A model generated the notes under the pieces. It searched no databases. It had not been told where the DNA came from and saw only the letters and a list, made by a program, of their open reading frames with translations. Made by a program: the position numbers and the translations under genes. A stretch of 64,000 nt of DNA from an uncultured Bacteroidales bacterium (GTDB lineage: Bacteria > Bacteroidota > Bacteroidia > Bacteroidales > UBA932), in contig CALVDQ010000005.1 of the NCBI GenBank assembly GCA_944326325.1, positions 62,001-126,000 of the forward strand, read 5' to 3'. This document shows, piece after piece, positions 36,433 to 44,560 of the stretch (position 1 is its first letter; each line of letters opens with the position of its first letter).

Positions 36433-36544
36433 CATCCATAAGTTCGAGATCGAAATCCTTCACAAGGTCGAGAAGATTGTCGAGAGACTGGCCGGATGAA
36501 ACGAAGGAGCCGATAGACTCAAGGGAAAATTCCGTATTTTTCAT
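36419..36544 (-). CDS. Possible 41-residue acidic small protein
   Basis: An open frame of 41 residues starts with MKNTEFSLESIGSFVSS and ends MDVSLS. It is acidic with an amphipathic Leu-rich middle (LDNLLDLVKDFDLELMD). Its stop overlaps the last 14 bases of the clpC-like gene on the other strand. A perfect -7 element TACCTTTG lies 40 bases upstream of the ATG. It resembles no protein I recognise. The regular amino-acid pattern and the promoter favour a real gene, but length alone gives no proof. Confidence 0.4.
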   Translation of the reverse strand: MKNTEFSLESIGSFVSSGQSLDNLLDLVKDFDLELMDVSLS

Positions 36545-36584
36545 GACTTATTGTATTTAAAGCGTTTATTTCATTATTCTGACG

Positions 36585-36592
36585 CAAAGGTA
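36585..36592 (-). promoter_or_regulatory. Putative -7 element of the 41-residue frame
   Basis: TACCTTTG on the minus strand, full match to TAnnTTTG, inside an imperfect palindrome GACGC-AAAGGTA-GCGTC (36581-36597). No TTTG at the -33 spacing. Confidence 0.3.
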
Positions 36593-36600
36593 GCGTCTTA

Positions 36601-37305
36601 ATGTACCAAACTATGGCACAAGCAAAAATAAAACTTGCAATTTTCGATCTTGACGGGACTCTGCTTGATACGATCGAGGACCTCGGGAGGGCCTGCAACT
36701 TCGCGCTGAAAGCCTGCGGTTGCCCGGAGAGAAAGATGGAGGAGTACAACAGGCTCGTAGGCAGGGGCATATACAACCTTTTCCGGAGTGCTCTTCCGGA
36801 AGACAGGCGCAGCGAGCAGATGGTGATGAAGATGAAAAGCTTCTTTATCCCGTACTACAACGAACATAAGACAGATTTCACCCGGCCATACGCCGGTATC
36901 CCGGAAATGCTGGAAAAGATAGAAAGGCATGGCATAGCCCTTGCCGTAGCCTCCAACAAGTACCAGGAAGGGACCGAAGCCCTCGTAAAAAGGTTTTTCG
37001 GAGAGAGGAAGTTCACAGGCATCCTCGGGCAGAGGGATGGTATGCCGATCAAGCCTGACCCGGAGATTGTCCGCGAGATAGAAAGGAAATACGGTCAGAT
37101 AAGGCCGGACGAGGTCATTTACTCAGGGGATTCGGATGTGGACATGGAGACAGGCAGGAATGCAGGGGTGGTCACGGCCGGCGTACTGTGGGGATTCCGT
37201 TCCAGGGAAGAACTTATCGCCCACCATCCGGATATGCTATGCAGCAGCCCGGAAGAACTTGCCGAGACCGTCATCGGATGGGGAAACAATGACAATAATA
37301 TATAA
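36601..37305 (+). CDS. HAD hydrolase, phosphoglycolate phosphatase-like
   Basis: The 234-residue protein has the HAD motifs: AIFDLDGTLLDT (nucleophile and acid Asp), the cap domain, VASNK (motif II), KPDPEIV (Lys of motif III) and YSGDSDVDMETG (motif IV). The layout is that of Gph/PGMB-like phosphatases acting on small metabolites such as phosphoglycolate; the substrate is not set by sequence. The start at 36601 or the ATG at 36613 are both possible. The esterase gene follows after 24 bases. Confidence 0.88.
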   Translation: MYQTMAQAKIKLAIFDLDGTLLDTIEDLGRACNFALKACGCPERKMEEYNRLVGRGIYNLFRSALPEDRRSEQMVMKMKSFFIPYYNEHKTDFTRPYAGIPEMLEKIERHGIALAVASNKYQEGTEALVKRFFGERKFTGILGQRDGMPIKPDPEIVREIERKYGQIRPDEVIYSGDSDVDMETGRNAGVVTAGVLWGFRSREELIAHHPDMLCSSPEELAETVIGWGNNDNNI

Positions 37306-37329
37306 GACAAACGATTAATAAACAGCACC

Positions 37330-38292
37330 ATGACTAGAAAGCTTTTCATTACAGCAGCCGTCTTCATCGCGACAGCATCAGCGGCCGCCGCCGGAGAAAC
37401 GGAAAAAGAAGCGGCAATATATCCTGACGGAACATATATGTTCGCCCAGAGGGATACCTGCGAACTTTTCCTCGATGTCTACAATCCGGCCCCGGGAAGC
37501 ATCACCGCCTTGGACGGGAATGAAAAACCGACAATAATTTTCATGTTCGGCGGAGGCTTCATCGAAGGAAGAAGGGATGACCCGTTCTACACTCCATGGT
37601 ACAAGAAGATGACGGACAACGGATACCGGGTAATCGCCATCGACTACCGGCTGGGACTGAAAGGGACGGACAAGGTCGGTATTGCACAGGTCAACGCCCT
37701 GGACCATGCCATACATATTGCCGTAGAGGACCTTTTCAGCGCCACCAGGTATATAGCCGACAATGCCGAAGAACTGGATATAGATCCGTCGAATATCGTG
37801 ATAAGCGGCTCCTCGGCAGGGGCCATCACTGTCATGCAGGCCGAGTATGAACTGTGTAACGGGACTGGATATGCCGAAATACTTCCGGAAGGATTCAGGT
37901 ATGCGGGCGTAATGTCCTTCGCCGGAGGCATCCTGTCAAGGAACGGCGGACTGAAGTATAAGGAGGCACCGGCACCCACACTGATGTTGCACGGCACTGA
38001 TGACAAGCTCGTAAACTACAGACAGATCAGATTCTTCAACCTCGGTTTCTTCGGCTCGTCGAAAATTGCAGCCAGGTTCGCAAGGTCCGGATACAGCTAT
38101 AACATCCTCCGGTTCGAGGGCTGCGGGCACGAGATTGCAAGCATAATGGATGACAGCACCGCCTATCAGTTCGCCTTCCTGGAGACGAACGTCATGTCCG
38201 GGGAGAAATACATTGTGGATACCAGCATCAACGACCCCTCGATCGAAAAGACAGGCAGCCAGTCCCGCAAGGAACTGTACGGCGGCAGATAG
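37330..38292 (+). CDS. Exported alpha/beta hydrolase (carboxylesterase-like)
   Basis: The 320-residue protein has a signal peptide (about 1-21, ending SAAAAG). The alpha/beta hydrolase core shows an oxyanion-type FGGGF near 77, the nucleophile elbow SGSSAGA (Ser near 158), HGTDDK with the acid Asp near 221, and GCGHE with His near 262. Members hydrolyse esters of small acids or acetylated sugars; the substrate is unknown. It probably shares a transcript with the HAD gene. It ends 6 bases before the stop of the convergent phosphorylase gene, with no hairpin between. Confidence 0.83.
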   Translation: MTRKLFITAAVFIATASAAAAGETEKEAAIYPDGTYMFAQRDTCELFLDVYNPAPGSITALDGNEKPTIIFMFGGGFIEGRRDDPFYTPWYKKMTDNGYRVIAIDYRLGLKGTDKVGIAQVNALDHAIHIAVEDLFSATRYIADNAEELDIDPSNIVISGSSAGAITVMQAEYELCNGTGYAEILPEGFRYAGVMSFAGGILSRNGGLKYKEAPAPTLMLHGTDDKLVNYRQIRFFNLGFFGSSKIAARFARSGYSYNILRFEGCGHEIASIMDDSTAYQFAFLETNVMSGEKYIVDTSINDPSIEKTGSQSRKELYGGR

Positions 38293-38298
38293 CGTACG

Positions 38299-39174
38299 CT
38301 ACCTGCCGTCCGACATCAGACGGTCAAGAGAGAGTTCTATCAGCTTCCGCACCTGGGGCTTGTAATCTGGATTGCCTGTCTTCAGATATCTGTTCGCGAT
38401 GATGCAGCAGACAGTTCCAGCATTGTGTCCGAGGTGGGCGGCTATACCTGCTATGGCGGAGCCCTCCATCTCGAAATTGGTTATCCTCCAGTCTCCATAA
38501 CGGAAGGAAGCGAAAGTGTCCAGCATATCCGGCATGGCAAGAGGCATGCGCAGCACCCGGCCCTGCGGTCCGTAGAACCCTGAGGCCGATATGGTCATCC
38601 CCTTGACGGTACAATCCTCGAAGCGGGAAGCCATATCTGCTCCGGCCTTCACGAAATACGGGTCAGGAAGATGCCTGTTCCAATGTGTGTGTGCCCTGAA
38701 AGCCTCTTCCATATCCGTCAGGGCGATACTGTCACGGTCCGAATACCAGTTCAGCAGGCCGTCGCATCCCACCGAGATATGGGAGAAGACGAACGACCCC
38801 TGCGGAATATCAGGCTGGATCGCACCGGAAGTGCCGATCCTCAAGATGTTCAGGGACTTTTTCCGGGCCTTCACCTCCCTGGTACCGAAATCTATGTTTG
38901 CCAAGGCGTCAAGTTCGTTCATCACAATGTCGATATTATCCGTGCCGATGCCCGTGGAAAGGACAGTCAGCCTCTTCCCGGCATATTTTCCGGTCACGGA
39001 CACAAACTCCCGCGACTGATGACGGAATTCCTTGTCAGAAAGATACTCCGCCACAAGGTCCACCCTGCCGGGATCCCCGACGAGAATCACATTCCCTGCA
39101 AGTTCCTCAGGCCTGAGATGAAGATGGAATACCGATCCGTCATCATTTATAATCAGTTCAGACTCAGCGATCAT
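38299..39174 (-). CDS. Nucleoside phosphorylase (uridine phosphorylase-like)
   Basis: The 291-residue protein belongs to the PNP/UDP family: VGDPGRV binds phosphate, STGIGTDN and RIGTSGAI are typical, and NFEMEGSAIAG holds the nucleoside-binding Glu-Met-Glu. It splits a nucleoside with phosphate into base and ribose 1-phosphate in pyrimidine or purine salvage. Uridine is the most likely substrate because of overall similarity to UDP proteins, not because of a decisive residue. Confidence 0.88.
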   Translation of the reverse strand: MIAESELIINDDGSVFHLHLRPEELAGNVILVGDPGRVDLVAEYLSDKEFRHQSREFVSVTGKYAGKRLTVLSTGIGTDNIDIVMNELDALANIDFGTREVKARKKSLNILRIGTSGAIQPDIPQGSFVFSHISVGCDGLLNWYSDRDSIALTDMEEAFRAHTHWNRHLPDPYFVKAGADMASRFEDCTVKGMTISASGFYGPQGRVLRMPLAMPDMLDTFASFRYGDWRITNFEMEGSAIAGIAAHLGHNAGTVCCIIANRYLKTGNPDYKPQVRKLIELSLDRLMSDGR

Positions 39175-39212
39175 AACCGTTCCGTTTTTTTACTTCCACA
39201 TTACGTAATCTT

Positions 39213-39249
39213 CAAATATAGTTTTTTCTGATGATTTTTCCTATTTTTG
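39213..39249. promoter_or_regulatory. Divergent -7 elements of the phosphorylase gene (-) and DUF4293 gene (+)
   Basis: Minus strand TATATTTG at 39220-39213 serves the phosphorylase gene. Plus strand TATTTTTG at 39242-39249 serves the DUF4293 gene and supports the start at 39283, since an upstream ATG at 39247 would lie inside the box. Confidence 0.45.
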
Positions 39250-39282
39250 CGGGGCAAATCAATTTACGGAAATTTCAAGTCT

Positions 39283-39714
39283 ATGTGGCAGAGGATACAG
39301 ACACTATACCTGGCTATAGCGACCATACTCACTTGTTCGCTCTTCTTCAGCAAGGTAGCGACCATAGTCGGTCCGGAGGGCGAAGACATCGCCATCATGT
39401 ATTATGAGAAACTACCATACCTGCTTTTTATCATCATGGTATCAGCAGCCAACGCTATTAGCCTCATATCGTTCAAGGCAAGAAACATACAGATGAGGCT
39501 CAGCGTAATATCCGCGCTTCTGCTCATTGCGTTCCAGATATGGCTCGGGGTGGACTTCCTGGCGAACAGGAAAGATCTCATATTCTCGTACACGGCCGTA
39601 TTCCCGTTGACAGCAGCCATCCTCGATATGCTCGCAGCAAGGAACATTTTCCTGGATGAAGCGATGGTACAGGCGGCTTCAAGGCTCAGGGCTTCCAGGA
39701 AATCCAGACACTGA
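39283..39714 (+). CDS. DUF4293 family membrane protein
   Basis: The 143-residue protein has four membrane helices (about 7-23, 45-63, 71-90 and 100-115) and the N-terminal MWQRIQTLYL that marks the Bacteroidota-specific DUF4293 family. Function unknown. The ATG at 39283 is chosen over one 12 codons upstream because it matches the family and lies 33 bases after a -7 box. Its end overlaps the end of the LytTR gene by 36 bases, tail to tail. Confidence 0.85.
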   Translation: MWQRIQTLYLAIATILTCSLFFSKVATIVGPEGEDIAIMYYEKLPYLLFIIMVSAANAISLISFKARNIQMRLSVISALLLIAFQIWLGVDFLANRKDLIFSYTAVFPLTAAILDMLAARNIFLDEAMVQAASRLRASRKSRH

Positions 39715-40608
39715 CCCGCCCGGTTCCTGCATCCCTGCGGGGTTCTCCTTCAGGAAACGGGAGATGACATCCTCCGCATAGGTCCTTGATACAGGAAGTG
39801 CCGTAGAGACCCCGCTGCCAAGATCCAGATAGTAGCCGTCCTTCTCTTTCCTGAGTACCGTCACCTTGTCCAGATTCACGATATATTTCCTGTGGCAGCG
39901 GACGAGGGAGGTTCCCTTGAAGCTTTGCTCGACTGTCTTCAGCCGGCAGCGGAGCATATAAGTCCTTATTTTACCGTCAGTATCCGCATACCTTACCTTG
40001 ATGTAGTTGTCGTCCGATTCTATATAATACAGTTCGGATGTCCTGACGGACAGTTTCAATACGCCGTTGTTGTCGAAAAGCGTGATTTTTTCTCCCGGTC
40101 CGGATGGCGGTGTATCCCCGGAGGCAGAATTGACATAATTCATCAGGCGGATGGTCCTGTTCTTGTCCGCAATGGTGAAATACATCCCGGAAAGGATATA
40201 AGGGATAAGCAGGGATACCGACCCGTAAAGCACGGATTTCAGGAAGACCCCTCCGACGGAAGTTCCCGGAGGAAGTCCCACGACATCTGCCGTTACCAAT
40301 GTATAGAATGCACAGATCAGCAGCACTTCAAGGATGCTCCAGGCGATGTAGCCTGCATACGTGAAATCGCAGACCCTTGCCACCTTGTACATGAGGGCAC
40401 GGCTTGCGACCAGTATAAGGATGGATATGAAGGCGAATCCTGCCGTAAAAAGGAACATCTGGGAATTGCCGAGACGGAACCATGCGGTATCCGAAAAAGG
40501 TATGTATATATTGAGGAAAATCAGGGCGAAAAGCACAGAGAAAACCACTGTGCCCACAAGCTGGCTCTTCTCTACCAGATACCCTGGGAGTCTGTGTTTC
40601 ATTTCCAT
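39679..40608 (-). CDS. LytTR-family transcriptional regulator with four membrane helices
   Basis: The protein of 309 residues has four membrane helices in the first 160 residues (for example LVGTVVFSVLFALIFLNIYI and AWSILEVLLICAFYTLV), a linker, and a C-terminal LytTR DNA-binding domain (about 195-295: LYYIESDDNYIKVRYAD, LVRCHRKYIVNLDKV). It has no receiver domain, so it is a membrane-bound one-component regulator. The start at 40608 (MEMKHRLPG) is preferred because a -7 element TATATTTG lies at 40630-40623; the open frame itself runs to 40683. It is divergent from fabH, and five boxes repeating every 20 bp lie between them, the expected form of a LytTR target. Confidence 0.88.
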   Translation of the reverse strand: MEMKHRLPGYLVEKSQLVGTVVFSVLFALIFLNIYIPFSDTAWFRLGNSQMFLFTAGFAFISILILVASRALMYKVARVCDFTYAGYIAWSILEVLLICAFYTLVTADVVGLPPGTSVGGVFLKSVLYGSVSLLIPYILSGMYFTIADKNRTIRLMNYVNSASGDTPPSGPGEKITLFDNNGVLKLSVRTSELYYIESDDNYIKVRYADTDGKIRTYMLRCRLKTVEQSFKGTSLVRCHRKYIVNLDKVTVLRKEKDGYYLDLGSGVSTALPVSRTYAEDVISRFLKENPAGMQEPGGSVSGFPGSPEP

Positions 40609-40618
40609 CCTGATTTTG

Positions 40619-40706
40619 TGTACAAATATAGGAATTTTACCACAAATAATGAAAATTCGCCACATTCGGTATATGTAAGCCACAATTTTAAAGGAATTGC
40701 CACAAA
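40619..40706. promoter_or_regulatory. Array of 20-bp-phased boxes, candidate LytTR operators
   Basis: Plus-strand boxes ACCACAAAT (40639), GCCACATTC (40659), GCCACAATT (40679) and GCCACAAAT (40699) start exactly 20 bases apart. A degenerate fifth, TGTACAAAT (40619), is in the same register. Between the boxes the sequence is unrelated. LytTR domains bind short direct repeats two helical turns apart. Box 1 covers the lytTR -7 element; box 4 ends 26 bases before the fabH -7 element. Confidence 0.55.
40623..40630 (-). promoter_or_regulatory. Putative -7 element of the LytTR gene
   Basis: TATATTTG on the minus strand, 14 bases before the ATG at 40608. It lies inside the first, degenerate box of the 20-bp array. 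Confidence 0.42.
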
Positions 40707-40732
40707 TATTTCCTACTTCGGAAAATACCGAT

Positions 40733-40740
40733 TATTTTTG
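40733..40740 (+). promoter_or_regulatory. Putative -7 element of the fab operon
   Basis: TATTTTTG, 33 bases before the fabH start. There is no -33 TTTG, which fits a promoter that needs an activator bound at the boxes just upstream. Confidence 0.45.
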
Positions 40741-40773
40741 TGCGGTTTTAGAAATTTTGATTACTTTTTTATT

Positions 40774-41721
40774 ATGAAAATCGTTGGAACAGGAAGTGTG
40801 ATTCCTAAGAAAATCGTCACGAACGACATGCTTTCAGAATTTCTCGACACGAGCGACGCCTGGATCTACCCGAGGACCGGGATAAAGGTGCGTCACGTCA
40901 TATCGGATGAAAAGCTAGAGGATATGGCCGTCGAAGCTGCAAAGAAGGCTCTCGACGAGGCCGGGATGAAAGCCGGAGACCTGGACTTCATCATCTGCTC
41001 GAATGTTGTCAATGAATATATCACACCGTCCCTCAGCTGTATCATACAAGGCGGTATCGGGGCCAGCTGCCCGTGCATCGACATCAACTGCGCGTGTGCC
41101 GGATTCATCTACGCCCTCGACCTTGCCGAATCATACAGCAAGGCCGGCAAGGTGAAGAACGTGCTTATCGTCTGTGCCGAGGAGCCTACAAGGATGACAA
41201 GCTGGAAAGACAGGAATGTCTGTGTACTTTTCGGAGACGGGGCCGGAGCTGCCGTGCTTACCGAAGGCGACAGCATCAAGGGTACGAAACTTTCTGCGGC
41301 GAGTGCCACGGACAAGCTCTACCAGATCAGGACACTGGAGCCTACACCTTATATTACGAAAGAAGAGACGAATATTCCTCTGCAGATGAAGGGACAGGAT
41401 GTCTTCAAGTTTGCCGTAAAGGCATCCAGCGGAGATATCAAGTTCCTCCTGGACAAGCTCGGGATGAAGGCGGATGATATCGACAAATACCTCCTTCACC
41501 AGGCCAATATTCGTATAATCAACGCCATACGCGACCAGCTCGAGCAGCCGGCAGAGAAATTTCCACACAATGTGGAGAACCACGGGAACTCATCTTCGGC
41601 AAGTTGCCCGATCCTTCTTGACGAATGCAGGAAGAACGGGACGGTCAAGGAAGGCGATATGCTGGCTCTCAGTGCATTCGGAGCAGGGTTCATCTCCGGT
41701 GCAGCCATCCTGAAACTGTAG
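40774..41721 (+). CDS. fabH: 3-oxoacyl-ACP synthase III
   Basis: The 315-residue protein is full length for FabH. The catalytic triad is visible: Cys108 in NCACAGF, His in LLHQANIRI, Asn in HGNSSSAS. FabH joins acetyl-CoA (or a branched acyl-CoA) with malonyl-ACP to start fatty acid synthesis in the cytoplasm. The start at 40774 (MKIVGTGSVIP) fits the family; the open frame runs far upstream through the LytTR gene by chance. First gene of fabH-fabK-fabF-fabZ. Confidence 0.95.
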   Translation: MKIVGTGSVIPKKIVTNDMLSEFLDTSDAWIYPRTGIKVRHVISDEKLEDMAVEAAKKALDEAGMKAGDLDFIICSNVVNEYITPSLSCIIQGGIGASCPCIDINCACAGFIYALDLAESYSKAGKVKNVLIVCAEEPTRMTSWKDRNVCVLFGDGAGAAVLTEGDSIKGTKLSAASATDKLYQIRTLEPTPYITKEETNIPLQMKGQDVFKFAVKASSGDIKFLLDKLGMKADDIDKYLLHQANIRIINAIRDQLEQPAEKFPHNVENHGNSSSASCPILLDECRKNGTVKEGDMLALSAFGAGFISGAAILKL

Positions 41722-41760
41722 ACGTATTTCAAGATGTATTGAAACCAAAACCGGAACTAT

Positions 41761-42705
41761 ATGATAAAAAGCAGAATTTGCGACATACTAGGTATTGAAT
41801 ACCCTATAATCCAGGGAGGGATGGCATGGGTGGCCGACGCTTCACTGGCGGCCGCCGTATCAAACGCAGGAGGTCTCGGACTCATCTCCTCCATCAACGC
41901 CGGCACGGAAGCCGTACGCGAGGAAATCAGGAAATGCAGGCAGATGACCGGAAAGCCTTTCGGGGTGAACATCATGCTTCAGGCGCCGAATGCAGCCGAG
42001 ATAGCCGGCATGATAGTGGAAGAAGGGGTGAAGATAATCACCACCGGAGCCGGCTCTCCTGCCCCGTATATGGAGATGTGGAAAGAAGCGGGCATCAAGG
42101 TGATCCCGGTCATAGCTTCAGTGGCGCTTGCGCTGAAGGTCCAGGCCATGGGAGCCACCGCACTTGTAGCGGAAGGTGCCGAATCCGGCGGACACGTAGG
42201 GGAGCTGCATACCATGTCGCTTATCCCTCAGGTGGCCGATGCCGTCGACATACCTGTAATTGCAGCCGGAGGCATCTGTGACGGACGCGGGGCTGCCGCG
42301 GCCTTCATTCTGGGCGCCGACGCGATACAGGTCGGGACAAGGTTCATCGCCGCAGAGGAATGTACGGTCCACCAGAACTACAAGGACAAGATAATCAAAG
42401 CCTCGGATATTTCAACCATTGTTACAGGAAAGACACTCGGACATCCTGTAAGATCTCTCAAGACTCCTTTCTCCAAGACGTTTGCGGATATGGAAGCTGA
42501 CCCGAACGTAACTCCGGACCAGATCCTGGCATTCGGCACGGGCGCACTCCGCAAGGCGGTGAAGGAAGGTGACCCTAACGGAAGCTATATGGCAGGCGAA
42601 TGTGCCGGAATGGTCAGGAAAATAGAGCCGGCCAGGGAAATCGTCGCCGACATCATCGGCGGAGCAGAAAAGGCGCTTGCCGGAGCCGGAAAGCTTCTTG
42701 CATAA
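41761..42705 (+). CDS. fabK: Enoyl-ACP reductase II (FMN-dependent)
   Basis: The 314-residue protein is a TIM-barrel flavoprotein of the FabK/nitronate monooxygenase group. PIIQGGMAWVAD, the ESGGHVGELHTMSL stretch with the FabK-type His, and AAGGICDGRG favour FabK over nitronate monooxygenase. FabK reduces trans-2-enoyl-ACP with NADH, the last step of each elongation round. Its place between fabH and fabF supports this. It lies 39 bases after fabH. Confidence 0.9.
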   Translation: MIKSRICDILGIEYPIIQGGMAWVADASLAAAVSNAGGLGLISSINAGTEAVREEIRKCRQMTGKPFGVNIMLQAPNAAEIAGMIVEEGVKIITTGAGSPAPYMEMWKEAGIKVIPVIASVALALKVQAMGATALVAEGAESGGHVGELHTMSLIPQVADAVDIPVIAAGGICDGRGAAAAFILGADAIQVGTRFIAAEECTVHQNYKDKIIKASDISTIVTGKTLGHPVRSLKTPFSKTFADMEADPNVTPDQILAFGTGALRKAVKEGDPNGSYMAGECAGMVRKIEPAREIVADIIGGAEKALAGAGKLLA

Positions 42706-42747
42706 TTATATCGATAACCAGTAAATTGAACTTAAAGCTAAAAAGAG

Positions 42748-43998
42748 ATGAATAAAAGAGTAGTTGTGACAGGTATGGGAGTTATATCTCCTGTCGGAAA
42801 CAATGTTGCTGATTTCTGGAAGAACCTTCTGGACGGAGTATGCGGAATAGACTTCATCAAGGCCTTCCCTACCGATGACCTTCCCGTGAAGATCGCAGGA
42901 GAAGTGAAAGATTTCAACCCTGCCGACCACGGCATCGAACCTGCTTTCGCAAGGAAGCAGGACAAGTTTACCGTGTATGCCGTAGCTGCAGCCAACGAGG
43001 CTGTCAAGCAGTCCGGGCTCAGTTCCGAAGAAGGCGGGAACATCGATCCTTTCAGGTTCGGGGTATATGTAGGTTCCGGTATCGGCGGCTTCACCACCCA
43101 GTACAGGGAGACAGAGAAGATGATAAAGGACGGGGCAAAGTGGATCTCCCCTCTCTTCATCCCTACCATGATCTCGAACATCGCTACAGGAAACGTCGCC
43201 ATCAGGAACAAGGCCTGCGGTCCGAGCCTGGACATAGTCACAGCCTGCGCAACATCGACCCACGCCATAGGCGAGGCATACCGTGCAATCAAGCACGGCT
43301 ATGCTGACGCAATCATAGCCGGAGGGTCGGAGGCGGCAACGATTCCGCTCGGCATTGCCGGTTTCGCAAATGCAAAGGCCCTTTCCAAGGCTGAGGATCC
43401 CAAGTATGCCTCTCTTCCGTTCAACCTCAACCGCGGCGGTTTCGTCATGGCTGAAGGAGCAGGTATGCTTGTTCTTGAGGAATACGAACACGCAAAGGCA
43501 AGGGGTGCGCAGATCTTCGCTGAAATATGCGGATACGGCAACACCAACGACGCCTACCATGTTACAGCTCCGAGGCCGGAGGGCGTGACACAGGCCAAAG
43601 CCATAGAAATGGCTCTTGCCGAGGCCGGATTCAATGAAAAGGATGTCCTGTACATCAATGCACACGGTACAGGCACACATCTTAACGACAGTTCGGAAAC
43701 TGCAGCCTTCAAACTCGCCATGGGCGAGGAAAACGCCCGCAAGGCGCACATCAGCTCCACCAAGTCCATGACAGGACATATGCTCGGTGCTGCAGGTGCT
43801 GTTGAGGCCATCACAAGCATACTTGCCCTCAAGAACGGTATCGTGCCTCCTACCATAAACCTGGACACCCCGGATCCTGAATGCGACCTCAACTACACCC
43901 CGAACAAGGCAGAGAAAGTCGACCTGACCATCGCCATATCGGATTCTCTCGGGTTCGGCGGCCACAACGGATGCGTAGCGTTCAGAAAAGCTGAATAA
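42748..43998 (+). CDS. fabF: 3-oxoacyl-ACP synthase II
   Basis: The 416-residue protein has the KAS II catalytic set: Cys in TACATSTHAIGEA, His in AHGTGTHLNDSSE and His in STKSMTGHMLGAAG, plus the conserved GGHNGC at the C-terminus. It extends acyl-ACP with malonyl-ACP. It follows fabK by 42 bases. A hairpin just after its stop may reduce read-through to fabZ. Confidence 0.96.
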   Translation: MNKRVVVTGMGVISPVGNNVADFWKNLLDGVCGIDFIKAFPTDDLPVKIAGEVKDFNPADHGIEPAFARKQDKFTVYAVAAANEAVKQSGLSSEEGGNIDPFRFGVYVGSGIGGFTTQYRETEKMIKDGAKWISPLFIPTMISNIATGNVAIRNKACGPSLDIVTACATSTHAIGEAYRAIKHGYADAIIAGGSEAATIPLGIAGFANAKALSKAEDPKYASLPFNLNRGGFVMAEGAGMLVLEEYEHAKARGAQIFAEICGYGNTNDAYHVTAPRPEGVTQAKAIEMALAEAGFNEKDVLYINAHGTGTHLNDSSETAAFKLAMGEENARKAHISSTKSMTGHMLGAAGAVEAITSILALKNGIVPPTINLDTPDPECDLNYTPNKAEKVDLTIAISDSLGFGGHNGCVAFRKAE

Positions 43999-44005
43999 GA
44001 CAACC

Positions 44006-44030
44006 GCCTGTCCCGAAGGCCGGGACAGGC
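44006..44030 (+). terminator. Hairpin between fabF and fabZ
   Basis: GCCTGTCCCG (44006-44015) pairs perfectly with CGGGACAGGC (44021-44030). No T tract follows, so it may be a weak terminator or an mRNA-stability element that sets the fabF to fabZ ratio. Confidence 0.5.
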
Positions 44031-44065
44031 TCTAAAATCTAAACCATATTATTTATCTTAAAGAT

Positions 44066-44476
44066 ATGAACAGAGAAGAACTCAAAGAATACCTGCCTCA
44101 CCGGGAACCCATGCTGCTTGTCGACGAAATTGAGATCGACGAAGAGGGTGTGGCCCATGCCAAATACAGAATCAGGGAAGACGAATTCTTCTGCAGGGGA
44201 CATTTCCCTGGCAACCCGATTGTACCTGGCGTTATCCAGTGCGAGATCATGGCACAGAGCTGCGTACTCCTCGTCAAGGATGAAGTCAAGGGCAAGACGA
44301 CCCTGTATACAGGCATAAACAATGTCAGGTTCAAGAATATCGTCCGTCCCGGCGACCTTTGCGAAGTGACAGCAAAGCTCACAGGACGCAGGGGCAACAT
44401 CTTCTTCACGGAAGCATCCCTGAAAGTGAACGGCAAGCTCTGCTGCCGCGGTGATCTGTCTTTTGCCCTGGCATAG
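44066..44476 (+). CDS. fabZ: 3-hydroxyacyl-ACP dehydratase
   Basis: The 136-residue hotdog-fold protein has the FabZ active site: His46 in GHFPGNPIVPGV and Glu60 in QCEIMAQ. It removes water from 3-hydroxyacyl-ACP, completing the set of condensation, dehydration and enoyl reduction in this operon; the ketoreductase FabG, FabD and ACP are not here. It lies 67 bases after fabF, behind a hairpin. Confidence 0.94.
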   Translation: MNREELKEYLPHREPMLLVDEIEIDEEGVAHAKYRIREDEFFCRGHFPGNPIVPGVIQCEIMAQSCVLLVKDEVKGKTTLYTGINNVRFKNIVRPGDLCEVTAKLTGRRGNIFFTEASLKVNGKLCCRGDLSFALA

Positions 44477-44500
44477 GCATGCCCGGAAGATTTCCATTAT

Positions 44501-44533
44501 AAGGGCGGGCCGGAATTTTTCCAGCCCGCCCTT
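44501..44533. terminator. Bidirectional terminator between fabZ and the thioesterase gene
   Basis: AAGGGCGGGC (44501-44510) pairs with GCCCGCCCTT (44524-44533), loop of 13 bases. It lies between convergent genes. Confidence 0.65.
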
Positions 44534-44560
44534 ATTCTCTTGTTTTCCGATATGCCGCGC

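Noticed and set aside
39892..40773. Long N-terminal extension of the fabH frame
   Set aside because: It runs through the LytTR gene and the phased box array; FabH proteins begin at MKIVGTGS, which has a -7 box just upstream.
41761..42705. Nitronate monooxygenase as the product of the fabK-like gene
   Set aside because: The fold is shared, but the ESGGHVGEL stretch and the position between fabH and fabF favour enoyl-ACP reductase.
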